A stretch of 64,000 nucleotides of DNA from G965214625 sp965214625. Its GTDB lineage: Bacteria; Pseudomonadota; Gammaproteobacteria; Arenicellales; Poriferihabitantaceae. The notes beneath the pieces are model-generated. The model saw only the letters and a list, made by a program, of their open reading frames with translations, made no database searches and was not told the DNA's origin. The stretch's first letter is position 1; each line of letters begins with the position of its first letter. Below are positions 36,688 through 45,407 of this stretch, in pieces. The stretch covers positions 186,001 through 250,000 of the forward strand of contig OZ243962.1 in assembly GCA_965214625.1 (NCBI GenBank), read 5' to 3'. The position numbers were made by a program, and so were the translations under genes.

Positions 36688-37925
36688 TGAGTAACTCAAT
36701 GCACATGAACGAGATGGCAGGTGATTCGACCAAAGGCGGTTTTGATCCGGCAAGACTGATCCACATCAATCAGATGATGCAGCGGTATGTCGCAGCGGGC
36801 AAATCGGCCGGCATGCTTACTTTGCTCAGTTATCGAGGCAAAATCCATCATCTGGAGATGTATGGGTACCAGAATCTGGTCGAGAAAACACCGATCAGGG
36901 AAGACACCATTTTTCGTATCTACTCGATGACCAAACCCATTACCAGCGTGGCTCTGATGATGTTGTTTGAACGAGGCCATTTCCATCTGGAGGACAAGGC
37001 CAGCCACTGGATACCACAAATGAAACACCTTCAGGTCTACCGCAACAAGAATACATTGGATCCACTGGAAAGTGACATCACCATTCGTCAACTGCTGACA
37101 CACACAGCCGGATTCAGTTACGGTTTCGAGCCGGAAACAATTCCGGTGGACAAACTATACAAGCAATTATGGGATACACTGGATTTCAAGATCCCGGCCG
37201 AAGCGGTGATCCGTGACATACTCGCTATTCCCCTGATGGCCCAGCCAGGCAATGTCTGGCACTACAGTGTTGCGACCGACATCTGTGGCTACCTGGTCGA
37301 GTTGATGAGTGACATGCCACTTGGCGACTACCTGAGAAAATACCTGTTTGATCCCTTGGGGATGCAAGATACCACTTTCCAAATCGATGCAGGACGATTG
37401 GATCGACTGGCCACGCTTTACGGTGCAACGGAATCAGACCCATTGGCGCAACTGGAGCCAAACCATCCTTCGCCATTCGTCTACGCCACCTCCTCCGAAC
37501 GGATTCAGTTGCACTCAGGGGGGATGGGGCTGCTGTCGACCGCACGCGACTACTGGCTTTTTTCACAAATGATGCTCAATGGCGGGCAGCTTGATGGACA
37601 ACGCATCCTGAGTCGAAAAACAGTTGAACTGATGACCATGAATCATCTTCCTCGATCACTTTTGCCGGTCAGATATAACGGTGTCACTCCCGAATCCTTG
37701 GCGGGCTACGGCTTTGGCCTCGGTTACAGCATCACCTTGGACCCTTCCGCTACCGGCGCCCTGGGATCACAGGGTGATTTTGGATGGGGCGGGGTCGCGG
37801 ATACGTATTGCTGGATCGATAAAAAGGAAGACATCATCGGTATTTTGCTGCAACAATTCATCCCCTCCATGCTCCACGCCGGGAGAAGAGATTTCAGAAA
37901 TGCCGCTTATCAGGCATTGACCTAA
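36687..37925 (+). CDS. serine hydrolase of the class C beta-lactamase/EstB family
   Basis: 412 residues. SxxK is S80-M-T-K83, the YxN-like motif is Y193-S-V (Asn replaced), and GWGGVADTYCWID is the third-box region. LLTHTAGFSYGFE and DPLGMQDTTF are typical of EstB-like esterases and beta-lactamase-related proteins. No signal peptide is seen, so a cytoplasmic esterase or amidase is more likely than an antibiotic-inactivating enzyme. ATG 36687 overlaps the stop of the TPP remnant by one base; other ATGs at 36699 and 36705 are possible starts. Confidence 0.85.
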   Translation: MSNSMHMNEMAGDSTKGGFDPARLIHINQMMQRYVAAGKSAGMLTLLSYRGKIHHLEMYGYQNLVEKTPIREDTIFRIYSMTKPITSVALMMLFERGHFHLEDKASHWIPQMKHLQVYRNKNTLDPLESDITIRQLLTHTAGFSYGFEPETIPVDKLYKQLWDTLDFKIPAEAVIRDILAIPLMAQPGNVWHYSVATDICGYLVELMSDMPLGDYLRKYLFDPLGMQDTTFQIDAGRLDRLATLYGATESDPLAQLEPNHPSPFVYATSSERIQLHSGGMGLLSTARDYWLFSQMMLNGGQLDGQRILSRKTVELMTMNHLPRSLLPVRYNGVTPESLAGYGFGLGYSITLDPSATGALGSQGDFGWGGVADTYCWIDKKEDIIGILLQQFIPSMLHAGRRDFRNAAYQALT

Positions 37926-38373
37926 TCCTTCCGTTTCTTGCTATTATCCGGTCCCGACGGCATTATGACCTGACTCCCCTGCTTTGATCTGCCGGTTTGG
38001 ACGCCGTTTCTCAATTTGTCACGGACTGGATCCTCGTTGATGGACGGAAACAGCTGCGGGTATAGTGAATAAATGCAGACCGCTTTGCTCGTTTCCCTGA
38101 GAAAACGGACACTCAATCGTGAATACGATTCATGACCAGATGCCCATGGCAGTCCGTGCACAACCCTGATCGGGGTTCCCCCGAATACTCCATAGGGATT
38201 GAAGAAGCCAGGCCAGTTAGGCGATCTCGACCTCGTGATACTCCAATTGAGTATAATGAAAAGTACCAGGAGAGATACCGGATAGATTCGTCACTGATCC
38301 CAATGACATATTTGTCGCGCTCGCTCACAAATGGTATGTTGTTCGTCGGTCAATCACCTTCTGGAATCTAACC
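37926..38373. other. intergenic, no gene seen
   Basis: About 450 bases between the serine hydrolase and the small conserved-looking gene. Short open frames only. GGA at 9 bases before 38374 probably serves as the next gene's ribosome site. Confidence 0.5.
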
Positions 38374-38775
38374 ATGTTCAATCCAGTCGAAATTCCCTTT
38401 GGTTGTGTCATGCTGTTTAACGCCATCAAGCTCAAACCTGGCGTCACGGTTGACGATGTCGAACTCGCTTTGGGCGAAATGTGCAATGTCGTCAAAAACA
38501 ATTACGGCACCGAGTCGGGGGGGTTCATTGCCGGACAGGTCTTCAGCTATACCGGATTCATCTCCGAAAAAGGGTCAGTTGGAAACTCGGACAGTGAAGA
38601 CGATCGCAAATTCGGGGACCTGTCCATTGTAACCTACTGGAAATCATTCGAACGACATGAAAAATCCCATGCCGATGCGGTTTTCAAAGAGAAATTTGAC
38701 TCACTGGCGGAGTTCTGTGAAGAGACTTGGGAATTGGGCTATGAAATGTTGTGGCAAGGCATGGCCGATGAGTGA
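38374..38775 (+). CDS. uncharacterised small protein, possible dimeric alpha/beta-barrel fold
   Basis: 133 residues, soluble and acidic. Residue pattern LFNAIKLKPGVTVDDVELAL, then FIAGQVFSYTG and LSIVTYWKSFERHEKSHADAVFKEKFDSLAEF, suggests a ferredoxin-like dimeric alpha/beta barrel as in ABM or Dabb proteins: beta strand, helix, strand, then HEKSH before a helix. No specific family is recognised. Isolated, with gaps of several hundred bases on both sides. Confidence 0.65.
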   Translation: MFNPVEIPFGCVMLFNAIKLKPGVTVDDVELALGEMCNVVKNNYGTESGGFIAGQVFSYTGFISEKGSVGNSDSEDDRKFGDLSIVTYWKSFERHEKSHADAVFKEKFDSLAEFCEETWELGYEMLWQGMADE

Positions 38776-39134
38776 CCCCGCGGTTGATTCCCGGGAACAG
38801 GGACAACGACAGGTTAATCACCAATACATCGATAGACCGTTCGCACACGCAGCCATCAATCACCGTGTTGGTGAGTCACCATACGAATGGTATTGAATTG
38901 TTTTGCATACGCCGGGGAAAGGGGTCACAGCACATACCACTGATTGCGTACAAAGCACCTGGACAGCTATCCCTTTCAATTTATTGGAAAACACCTGATG
39001 TGTCCGGTCATCCAATCAAGGACTGGCATCAGAATATTCCGTGTCACCGGTTTCCATCATCACGGACGACCGCCGAACATGTCTTCGGGACCGGAGGTCG
39101 ATCGGGTGGGGTAGAACACCATTTGACGAACGTT
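38776..39134. other. intergenic, no gene seen
   Basis: About 360 bases between convergent genes. No coding remnant or hairpin with a T-run is apparent. Confidence 0.5.
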
Positions 39135-39626
39135 TTAATCATCACCGGCCACACTCGACCGGCCATGACCCGCTTTATGTCCGATCATGCAGGTGCTGGT
39201 AGCATGTGCATACAGCTTGCCTTGTTCGTCCTTTAACGTCCCTTCCGAACTTCCCAAAGAGCGTGACAGATTGATCAACCTGCCTTCTGCAACGAGTCGG
39301 GCACCTCGGGGAATCGGTCTCATCATCTTGATGTTCAGTTCGATGGTGGCAAAGGGCACACCGGCTCCCAGCATGCTGTGGACGGCACAGCCCGTCACAG
39401 AATCCAGGACAGTTGACGCAAAGCCGCCATGAATGCCACCCATCGGATTGAGATGCTGCTCGGTGGCAATCGCTTCAAAGATCACCCTGCCCTTTTCCGC
39501 TCGAACAAACTCCATGGGAATCACGTTCGCGATACTCGGATGGGGCAAATCTCCGCGAATGATGGCCTGGAGAATTTCAAGACCGGACAGGTTTTCGATA
39601 TCGAGCACGGTTTCCCTGTTAATCAT
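39135..39626 (-). CDS. PaaI-family hotdog thioesterase
   Basis: 163 residues of the hotdog fold. HLNPMGGIHGGFASTVLDSVTG is the active-site loop and helix: the HGG and the helix Asp correspond to catalytic positions of PaaI/phenylacetyl-CoA and 4HBT-II thioesterases. ATIELNIKMMRPIPRG and AEGRLINLSRSLGSSEGTL are core strands. Hydrolyses an acyl- or aryl-CoA; substrate unknown. Same strand as the aminotransferase upstream (36-base gap), so it may be the last gene of a tauD-malY-paaI unit. Confidence 0.87.
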   Translation of the reverse strand: MINRETVLDIENLSGLEILQAIIRGDLPHPSIANVIPMEFVRAEKGRVIFEAIATEQHLNPMGGIHGGFASTVLDSVTGCAVHSMLGAGVPFATIELNIKMMRPIPRGARLVAEGRLINLSRSLGSSEGTLKDEQGKLYAHATSTCMIGHKAGHGRSSVAGDD

Positions 39627-39662
39627 GATGAAGGGGGGTTGCCAGCGGTACCGGACAACGGA

Positions 39663-40832
39663 TCATTTGTCTCGAAAGGCATCGACAGCACTGGAAATAC
39701 GATGGAGTTTTTCTTGCAGTATCGAACGCGAAGTGGCAAAGTTGAGCCGAATATGACCCTCCCCATCCGGACCGAAAAGTCGTCCGGAATAACAGGCCAC
39801 ACGTGCCCTCCTTAACAGGAACTCTGCCGGATCTTCAGGCAGGCCCAGTGCGCTCAAGTCCAACCAGCCAAGATAGGTGGCTTGATTTGAGATGTGATGC
39901 ACCTCCGGCATCTCGCGGGCAAGGTAATCGATCAGATAATCCCGATTGGATTGCAGATAGGCAACAACAGCCATCAGCCAATCATCACACTGCTGCCAAG
40001 CAATACACGTGGTGCCATGCCCGATTGCATTGCCTCCCCCTCTCAGTCTAGCGGGTAATTGATCAAATTGCCGGCGAAGTGCTTTGCTGCCATAATGCAC
40101 CACGGCACAGCGGACACCGCCGAGGTTATGTGACTTGGTCGCTGAATTGAAAGTGACCGTGCGCTGTGCAATCTCGGGATCGAGGGTCGCGAAGGGAATA
40201 TGGGGTTCTGCATCCGAAAAGGTCAGATCACAATGAATCTCATCAGAAACAATCACCAGATCATGACGTAGCGCGATGTCCGCAAACTGCTGCAATTCTG
40301 CCCGACGAAAAACCCGTCCCGTTGGATTATGTGGATTCACCAGCATCAGCAGACGTGTTCTACGCGTGATGTCATGCTCAAGCCGATCAAAATCCACTTC
40401 CCAGCCATTCGCTGTTTTCAACATCGGATTGAGCAGCATTTCCCGTTGCATGCTGTGACAGGCGGTCAGGATGGGGTGATAGGACGGAGTATTGACAATC
40501 ACCTGTTGCTGTTCGTCACAAAGGACAGTGACGGCGATGTGTATCCCCTGCACGATATCGACCATGTCCTCCATCTGCGACGGATCAGGTGTCCAGCCGT
40601 ATCGATTTCGCATACGTTCGGCAAAGAGGTCACAGATCGGGTCAATCGGTGCCGATGGAGAATAGCCCAGATCACCGCGCTCCCCAATCGACCGGACGAA
40701 TGCCCTGATCGGGTCGGCCACCGGAAAATCCATGTCGGCGATCCACGAAGGAATGACGTCCCTGTCATAATAGTTCCACTTGAGTCCGGTTGACTGTCGT
40801 GCCGTTTCAAGGGTGATGTCGTCAAAGTTCAT
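39663..40832 (-). CDS. MalY/PatB-type aminotransferase class I/II (putative cystathionine beta-lyase)
   Basis: 389 residues of the MalY/PatB PLP family. The start YYDRDVIPSWIADMDFPVADP is diagnostic of this C-S beta-lyase group, NPHNPTGRVF and SDEIHCDLTF bind cofactor, PLP Lys is in NSATKSHNLGG, and RARVACYSG plus RLNFATSRSIL complete the family. Likely reaction is alpha,beta-elimination of cysteine conjugates or cystathionine, giving a thiol, pyruvate and ammonia. The start overlaps the stop of the TauD-type gene by 4 bases (ATGA). Linkage to a DMSP-lyase gene makes a role in organosulfur turnover plausible. Confidence 0.87.
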   Translation of the reverse strand: MNFDDITLETARQSTGLKWNYYDRDVIPSWIADMDFPVADPIRAFVRSIGERGDLGYSPSAPIDPICDLFAERMRNRYGWTPDPSQMEDMVDIVQGIHIAVTVLCDEQQQVIVNTPSYHPILTACHSMQREMLLNPMLKTANGWEVDFDRLEHDITRRTRLLMLVNPHNPTGRVFRRAELQQFADIALRHDLVIVSDEIHCDLTFSDAEPHIPFATLDPEIAQRTVTFNSATKSHNLGGVRCAVVHYGSKALRRQFDQLPARLRGGGNAIGHGTTCIAWQQCDDWLMAVVAYLQSNRDYLIDYLAREMPEVHHISNQATYLGWLDLSALGLPEDPAEFLLRRARVACYSGRLFGPDGEGHIRLNFATSRSILQEKLHRISSAVDAFRDK

Positions 40833-41746
40833 GCTTCAATCCTCAATCCGAAGCGCTCGTGAGAAACCGATGTGACTGATGCGTCGTATCGGACGCTGTC
40901 CAATCCATCGGCCTTGGTGGCCGAGATGCAGATACTGGATAATGTTCTGGCTTCACGGTAGTTCCAAGGGCGGCCCCGATGCAACACTGCCCGTTCATCC
41001 CAGATCAACACATCGTCTTTCTGCCAGTGATGAGTGTAGACATATTTTTCTTGGGTCACCCAGTCAATCAGGTCACCGATCAGCCTTAATGCGCTTTTCG
41101 ATTCCATGCCGACCACCCCACAGGCATGGGACGCAATATAGAGGGCTTCTTTTCCATTGTGTGGATTTTTCCAGACAGATTTCCATATCTGCTCTCCCCA
41201 GTGGGTAAATTTCTCTGCCATGGCAAGATCAGGATCGACCTGTCTTCTTGAATGCGTATAATCATGTCTGAAATAAATATCGCTTGCCTTGGTCTTCAAT
41301 TCAGTTGGCATCTCTTCCCAAGCGATGCGTGTGGAAGCAAATTGCGTCGTCGACCCGGAAGGCGGTATCACCCTGCCGATCAGAATATTGGCCAATGCCG
41401 GCGTCGGTAAAAACGTACTGTCGGTGTGCCACAGCATATTCGATTTCAGATCGAGGAGGTGTTTTTCCTCTTCTGAATAGAGCTGCGCGTCATTCTTGAC
41501 ATTGGTAACCAGCGAGATCGCCGGCAAGGTCCGATTGGAATCCAAAGACCGATCTTCTCTGGGGCCAAACAGTGCCCCTAGGCGTAAATGTTCCTTGTCG
41601 CTGATGAACTGATTGGCAAAATACAGCAAGGAAGAGTTTTCAAACGCCTTCCTGATTCCAGGATATCCCGATCCTGCCGTCACACAACGCAAGTCCAACT
41701 CATCAATCCTGAGCCCATAGCGAGGATGAAGGGGCGATGTCTTCAT
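40829..41746 (-). CDS. TauD/TfdA-family 2-oxoglutarate-dependent dioxygenase
   Basis: 305 residues. The facial triad is His107 and Asp109 (WHTDST) with His256 (VLHRGRPW); Arg267 (YREARTL) fits the 2-oxoglutarate-binding arginine. FANQFISDKEHLRLGALFG is the conserved N-terminal region. The reaction is Fe(II)/2-oxoglutarate hydroxylation, in this family often of sulfonates, phenoxyacids or sulfate esters, ending in cleavage. It forms an overlapping pair with the MalY/PatB-type lyase. A 12-base palindrome ACCGTCGACGGT is at 41752-41763, five bases before the start codon. Divergent from dddP. Confidence 0.87.
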   Translation of the reverse strand: MKTSPLHPRYGLRIDELDLRCVTAGSGYPGIRKAFENSSLLYFANQFISDKEHLRLGALFGPREDRSLDSNRTLPAISLVTNVKNDAQLYSEEEKHLLDLKSNMLWHTDSTFLPTPALANILIGRVIPPSGSTTQFASTRIAWEEMPTELKTKASDIYFRHDYTHSRRQVDPDLAMAEKFTHWGEQIWKSVWKNPHNGKEALYIASHACGVVGMESKSALRLIGDLIDWVTQEKYVYTHHWQKDDVLIWDERAVLHRGRPWNYREARTLSSICISATKADGLDSVRYDASVTSVSHERFGLRIEA

Positions 41747-42017
41747 ATGTTACCGTCGACGGTTTAACAGGCTGGATTTGTCACCGCATTAGAGGAAGGG
41801 AAATATACCGAGTTCCAGTCGAGATTTCCACATTAGCGTTTCCCACGCAAAACCGAATCCTGTCACCTTGACTGACAAAATTGTGGTTCGGACTCTTTCC
41901 AAATCTGATCATTCGGTTATACACTTCACAGTTCCACAGAATATCGCTGGGGACAGACGTATTAGAAACCGGTTTGTTGTTCCATGAACGTCGTACCACT
42001 GAGACCAAAGAACGGGA

Positions 42018-43370
42018 ATGATGATGTTGAATGACCCCCTTGTCCTCGGTTCTGATCGAAAGATAGATCCTTACAGACGACGTATATCAGCGACCGATTC
42101 TCTGCCTGACGGGACAGTGAACGATGGAAACCGGGTTGAAACCGGTCCCACCGATCTGGCTTTTGAGGAATGGGCATCAAAAGGACTCACTCCGCCCAAC
42201 CTGGCTGCGCTCAGAGAGTATCGCCTTTCACGGTTGGTGCGGGAACTCAACCGCAGGGACCTCGGCGGGCTGTTGATGTTTGATCCGCTCAATATCCGCT
42301 ATGCCACGGACACCACCAACATGCAACTGTGGGTCACCCACAACCCCTGTCGCGCCTGCTTGGTCACCGCGGATGGTTACCTGACACTGTGGGATTTTCA
42401 CTCCAGTGATCACCTCTCTGCGCATCTGCCGCTGGTCAAAGAGGTTCGACATGGAGCCAGTTTTTTTTATTTTGAAAGTGCCCATCGCTCAGAAGAACAT
42501 GCCGGACTGTTTGCCCGGCAGATCGAGGAACTGATGCGCGAGCACGTCGCGGGCAATCGCAGGTTGGCCGTTGACAAGATCGAAATCGTCGGTCTCAGGG
42601 CACTTGAAAAATTGAACCTCGAAGTATCAGAGGGACAAATCGTGACCGAGCATGCGCGAAAGGTGAAAAACGCCGACGAACTGAATGCCATGCGATGTTC
42701 CATCGCTTCTTGTGAGGCCGCCATGCTGGAAATGCAGACCATGGTGGAGCCCGGAATCACCGAAGTGGACGCCTGGGCCATATTACAAAAAGGTAACCAT
42801 ATTCGTGGCGGGGAGTGGATCGAAACCCGGATTCTTTCTTCGGGGCCCAGAACCAATCCCTGGTTCCAGGAATGCGGACCGCGCACACTGCAAGATGGTG
42901 ACATACTGGCTTTTGATACCGACATGGTGGGGCCTTACGGCTATTGCGCCGACCTGTCCAGAACCTGGAAGGTAGGAAATCAGCCACCGACGGCCTATGA
43001 AGCAAACATCTATCGTGAAGCAGTCGATCACATCCAACACAACATGGCCTTGCTGAAACCGGGGCTCACTTTCAGGGAACTGATGGAAAAGGGGCAGAAA
43101 CTGCCCGACAAATACCGCGAACAAAGGTATGGTGTCATGTATCACGGCGTTGGTCTGTGTGATGAATACCCGGCACTTCGCTATCCTGAGGATTGGGATG
43201 TGTGCGGCTATGAGGGCGTTCTGGAACCGGGAATGTGCTTATGCGTCGAAGTGTATTTTGGTGAAGTCGGCGGACCCTGCGGGATCAAGCTCGAGGATCA
43301 GGTGGTGATTACTGAATCCGGATTTAAAAATCTGACTTCCTATCCCCTGGAATTGTCCATTGTGTCGTAG
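42018..43370 (+). CDS. dddP: DMSP lyase of the DddP (M24 peptidase-fold) type
   Basis: 450 residues of the M24/creatinase fold, with RKIDP near the N-terminus, MFDPLNIRYATD and the region RGGEWIETR...SGPRTNPWFQECGP typical of DddP rather than Xaa-Pro peptidase. Metal ligands: Asp300, Asp302, Asp312, His376, Glu411, Glu426. As I recall published roseobacter DddP numbering (295, 297, 307, 371, 406, 421), all six are shifted by exactly five, and Tyr371 and Asp382 then match the reported Tyr366 and catalytic base Asp377. Predicted reaction: DMSP to dimethyl sulfide and acrylate, in the cytoplasm. No acrylate-handling gene is directly adjacent; the enoyl-CoA hydratase at 53.9 kb is distant. Three tandem ATGs at 42018-42026; GGGA suits the third best. 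Confidence 0.8.
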   Translation: MMMLNDPLVLGSDRKIDPYRRRISATDSLPDGTVNDGNRVETGPTDLAFEEWASKGLTPPNLAALREYRLSRLVRELNRRDLGGLLMFDPLNIRYATDTTNMQLWVTHNPCRACLVTADGYLTLWDFHSSDHLSAHLPLVKEVRHGASFFYFESAHRSEEHAGLFARQIEELMREHVAGNRRLAVDKIEIVGLRALEKLNLEVSEGQIVTEHARKVKNADELNAMRCSIASCEAAMLEMQTMVEPGITEVDAWAILQKGNHIRGGEWIETRILSSGPRTNPWFQECGPRTLQDGDILAFDTDMVGPYGYCADLSRTWKVGNQPPTAYEANIYREAVDHIQHNMALLKPGLTFRELMEKGQKLPDKYREQRYGVMYHGVGLCDEYPALRYPEDWDVCGYEGVLEPGMCLCVEVYFGEVGGPCGIKLEDQVVITESGFKNLTSYPLELSIVS

Positions 43371-43405
43371 GTTTATGTCAAAGCCGATCTCCCACACCCC
43401 GAACC

Positions 43406-43424
43406 AATGGCATCCTGCCATTTT
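43406..43424 (+). terminator. candidate terminator after dddP
   Basis: AATGGCA-TCC-TGCCATT hairpin (43406-43422) with a short T-run, 36 bases after the dddP stop. The stem is only seven pairs with few G-C pairs, so moderate. Confidence 0.45.
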
Positions 43425-43511
43425 GCAGGGCCGAAATCCAAATCCGCTATTGCAGAACGATACCGCTGTTTTGTGCCATTATTATGGTTTCACTGAGGGG
43501 GAATACTGAAC

Positions 43512-44087
43512 ATGGCCATCCGGAATATCCTGCAGATCGGACATCCGGTGCTTGCCGCGCGAACCCGCAAAGTGGATCTCGATCAAATCCATTCCCAAGA
43601 AATACAACACGGAATTGACGATATGATTGACACCATGCGGGAGGCAAACGGGGCCGGTCTCGCAGCCAATCAGATTGGCATGCCCTATCGGATGTTTGTC
43701 GTCGAGGTCAGCCACAATCCACGATATCCCTATAAGCCGCGTGTGCCACTCACCGTCGTCATCAATCCTGAAATCACCTTCCTGTCCGACGCCATGTTTG
43801 AATCGAACGAAGGTTGTTTGTCCGTACCCAGTCTCCGGGCAAACGTCAGCCGGCACCTGGAAATTGCCGTCTCGGGTTATGATCGGCACGGCGAACCCCT
43901 GTCTTTTGCGGTTCGGGGTTATTCGGCCTGTACCTGGCAGCATGAAAATGATCACCTCAATGGTATCCTGTTTCCCCATCGGGTGACCGATCCGAGCTCT
44001 TTCTGTGCCTGGTCAACCTTTGTCGAATATCATCAGGACGCATTCGCAGAGCGTGTGAGAAAACTAGTTCACCAGTGGGGCGCATAA
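43512..44087 (+). CDS. def: peptide deformylase
   Basis: 191 residues. All three deformylase motifs are present: GAGLAANQIG, EGCLSVPS with the metal Cys, and WQHENDHLNG with the two His ligands and the catalytic Glu. Removes formyl groups from nascent proteins. GGGGGA stands close before the ATG. The version lacks an adjacent fmt gene, the usual partner in gammaproteobacteria, so it is probably a second, accessory deformylase; a housekeeping def-fmt locus may exist elsewhere. Confidence 0.92.
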   Translation: MAIRNILQIGHPVLAARTRKVDLDQIHSQEIQHGIDDMIDTMREANGAGLAANQIGMPYRMFVVEVSHNPRYPYKPRVPLTVVINPEITFLSDAMFESNEGCLSVPSLRANVSRHLEIAVSGYDRHGEPLSFAVRGYSACTWQHENDHLNGILFPHRVTDPSSFCAWSTFVEYHQDAFAERVRKLVHQWGA

Positions 44088-44266
44088 CAGGCATGAGCGA
44101 CACGAAAGAAGGCACTTGAATGCCGGAAAGAAGTCGAACCTTTCCGACTTCGACCGACATCAATACAACGACTAAAGAACTCCCCCAAGAAACTGATGAC
44201 GATGATCAGGATCTTCATCCATTGCGTGTAGCTGATCGGCTCCTGCCCAGTCGGTTAAGACAAACG

Positions 44267-44659
44267 TTAAATTTTGAGGTGATTCAATGGTCTTATCGTA
44301 GCGATTGTCACGAAATCGACGTCCCTGTGAATAAGCAACGCATCGCTTTCGATTGCAAGCTGGGCAATACAACAATCGATTGGACTGTGCACGGTCTTGC
44401 CCTGACGACGTAAATCGACATAGATCCGGGCTGCCGCAGGCCACGTTGTAGTCGCTGTCTCTACATAATCCTGGACATCAAGATACCTGGCGAGTGTATT
44501 CCATTCTATCTCATCCTTGCATCCCTGGAGCAATTCCAGCTGATTAAACCGGGTCAATACGACATCATCACCGGCCGTCCATTTTTTTAGCTTGGATTTT
44601 TCTTTGCCGGTCCTGTCCCGGAATAGGGCAATCCAGATTGAGGTATCAATCAGTATCAC
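44267..44659 (-). CDS. vapC: VapC-type PIN-domain ribonuclease toxin
   Basis: 130 residues. PIN-domain acids are Asp5 (LIDTSIWIALF), the Glu in NQLELLQG, and C-terminal acids in SPIDCCIAQLA and HRDVDFVTIA, the four-acid Mg2+ site. It overlaps the 3' end of the upstream antitoxin gene by 14 bases, the classic toxin-antitoxin layout. VapC toxins cleave tRNA or rRNA when the antitoxin is degraded. Confidence 0.9.
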   Translation of the reverse strand: MILIDTSIWIALFRDRTGKEKSKLKKWTAGDDVVLTRFNQLELLQGCKDEIEWNTLARYLDVQDYVETATTTWPAAARIYVDLRRQGKTVHSPIDCCIAQLAIESDALLIHRDVDFVTIATIRPLNHLKI

Positions 44660-44858
44660 GACTCAATTCCCTGAGTTTTTTATAGTCAAAATCGTCCTGC
44701 AATTGAATTTTACCCGCCAAATCAGTGAGATCCTTTTTGGTGTGTTTGCGAATTAATGCCTGTAACGCAGTATGGATCAATTCGCGCTTGGTATGAAGAC
44801 CGGTGAGAGCAAATGCTTCGCGGACTAAATCATCATCCAAAACAATGTTGGTTCGCAT
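44646..44858 (-). CDS. vapB: VapB-type ribbon-helix-helix antitoxin
   Basis: 70 residues. MRTNIVLDDDLVREAF is the N-terminal ribbon of the DUF2191/VapB type, followed by TKRELIHTALQALIRKH; the charged C-terminal half (LQDDFDYKKLRELSRDTD) is the toxin-binding tail. It precedes and overlaps vapC. Likely autorepressor through the palindrome at 44883-44913, immediately upstream. Confidence 0.88.
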   Translation of the reverse strand: MRTNIVLDDDLVREAFALTGLHTKRELIHTALQALIRKHTKKDLTDLAGKIQLQDDFDYKKLRELSRDTD

Positions 44859-44882
44859 CGGAGAAAACCACGATTAATGTAA

Positions 44883-44913
44883 AAGGTGTATAAATAGGTG
44901 TATTATACACCTT
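44883..44913. promoter_or_regulatory. vapBC operator/promoter palindrome
   Basis: Arms AAGGTGTATA (44883-44892) and TATACACCTT (44904-44913) are exact inverted repeats. A further AGGTGTAT half-site lies inside at 44896-44903, and the site begins 25 bases before the vapB start codon. Confidence 0.7.
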
Positions 44914-45407
44914 ACCCTGGAAATAACATGTCTTCCGGAGATACTGATGTTTTTTATTAGGGCGACACTTTATGCACCATCCGACGGGTACTTCAGAGCA
45001 GCTAACCGGTGCATTGGCAGTTGAAAGAGTCGATAAATATCAAATCATCACCCGAAGATATCTGTCTCACCGATTGGTCAATCTCAAGATATCGACGCAG
45101 TATGACGTTTTGTCTTGTTCCCTGAGTCGGCACGATGTTTCACCATCATATGTATCGTGATGACGGTCCACAGTGATAACGTGGACTTGGTCAATTCGAG
45201 GATCCACCGGATTCCGGCACACCTTGACGACCCGTCGGCAGCCGGGAAGGGATATACAAACCGACCCGGGGATTATATGATATTGACGATACATTGCTTG
45301 GCAACAATCGATTGCTTCATCATACAGCAACATTACCAATACCCAGACGGTCATCCTGTCCTTACAACAAGCGACATTCGAGCCCTTGACCAACATCAAT
45401 CCGTTTC
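44914..45407. other. intergenic, no gene seen
   Basis: About 490 bases between vapB and the cytochrome gene, carrying their two upstream regions. A TTTTATT-rich segment follows the vapB operator. No recognisable coding frame. Confidence 0.5.
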
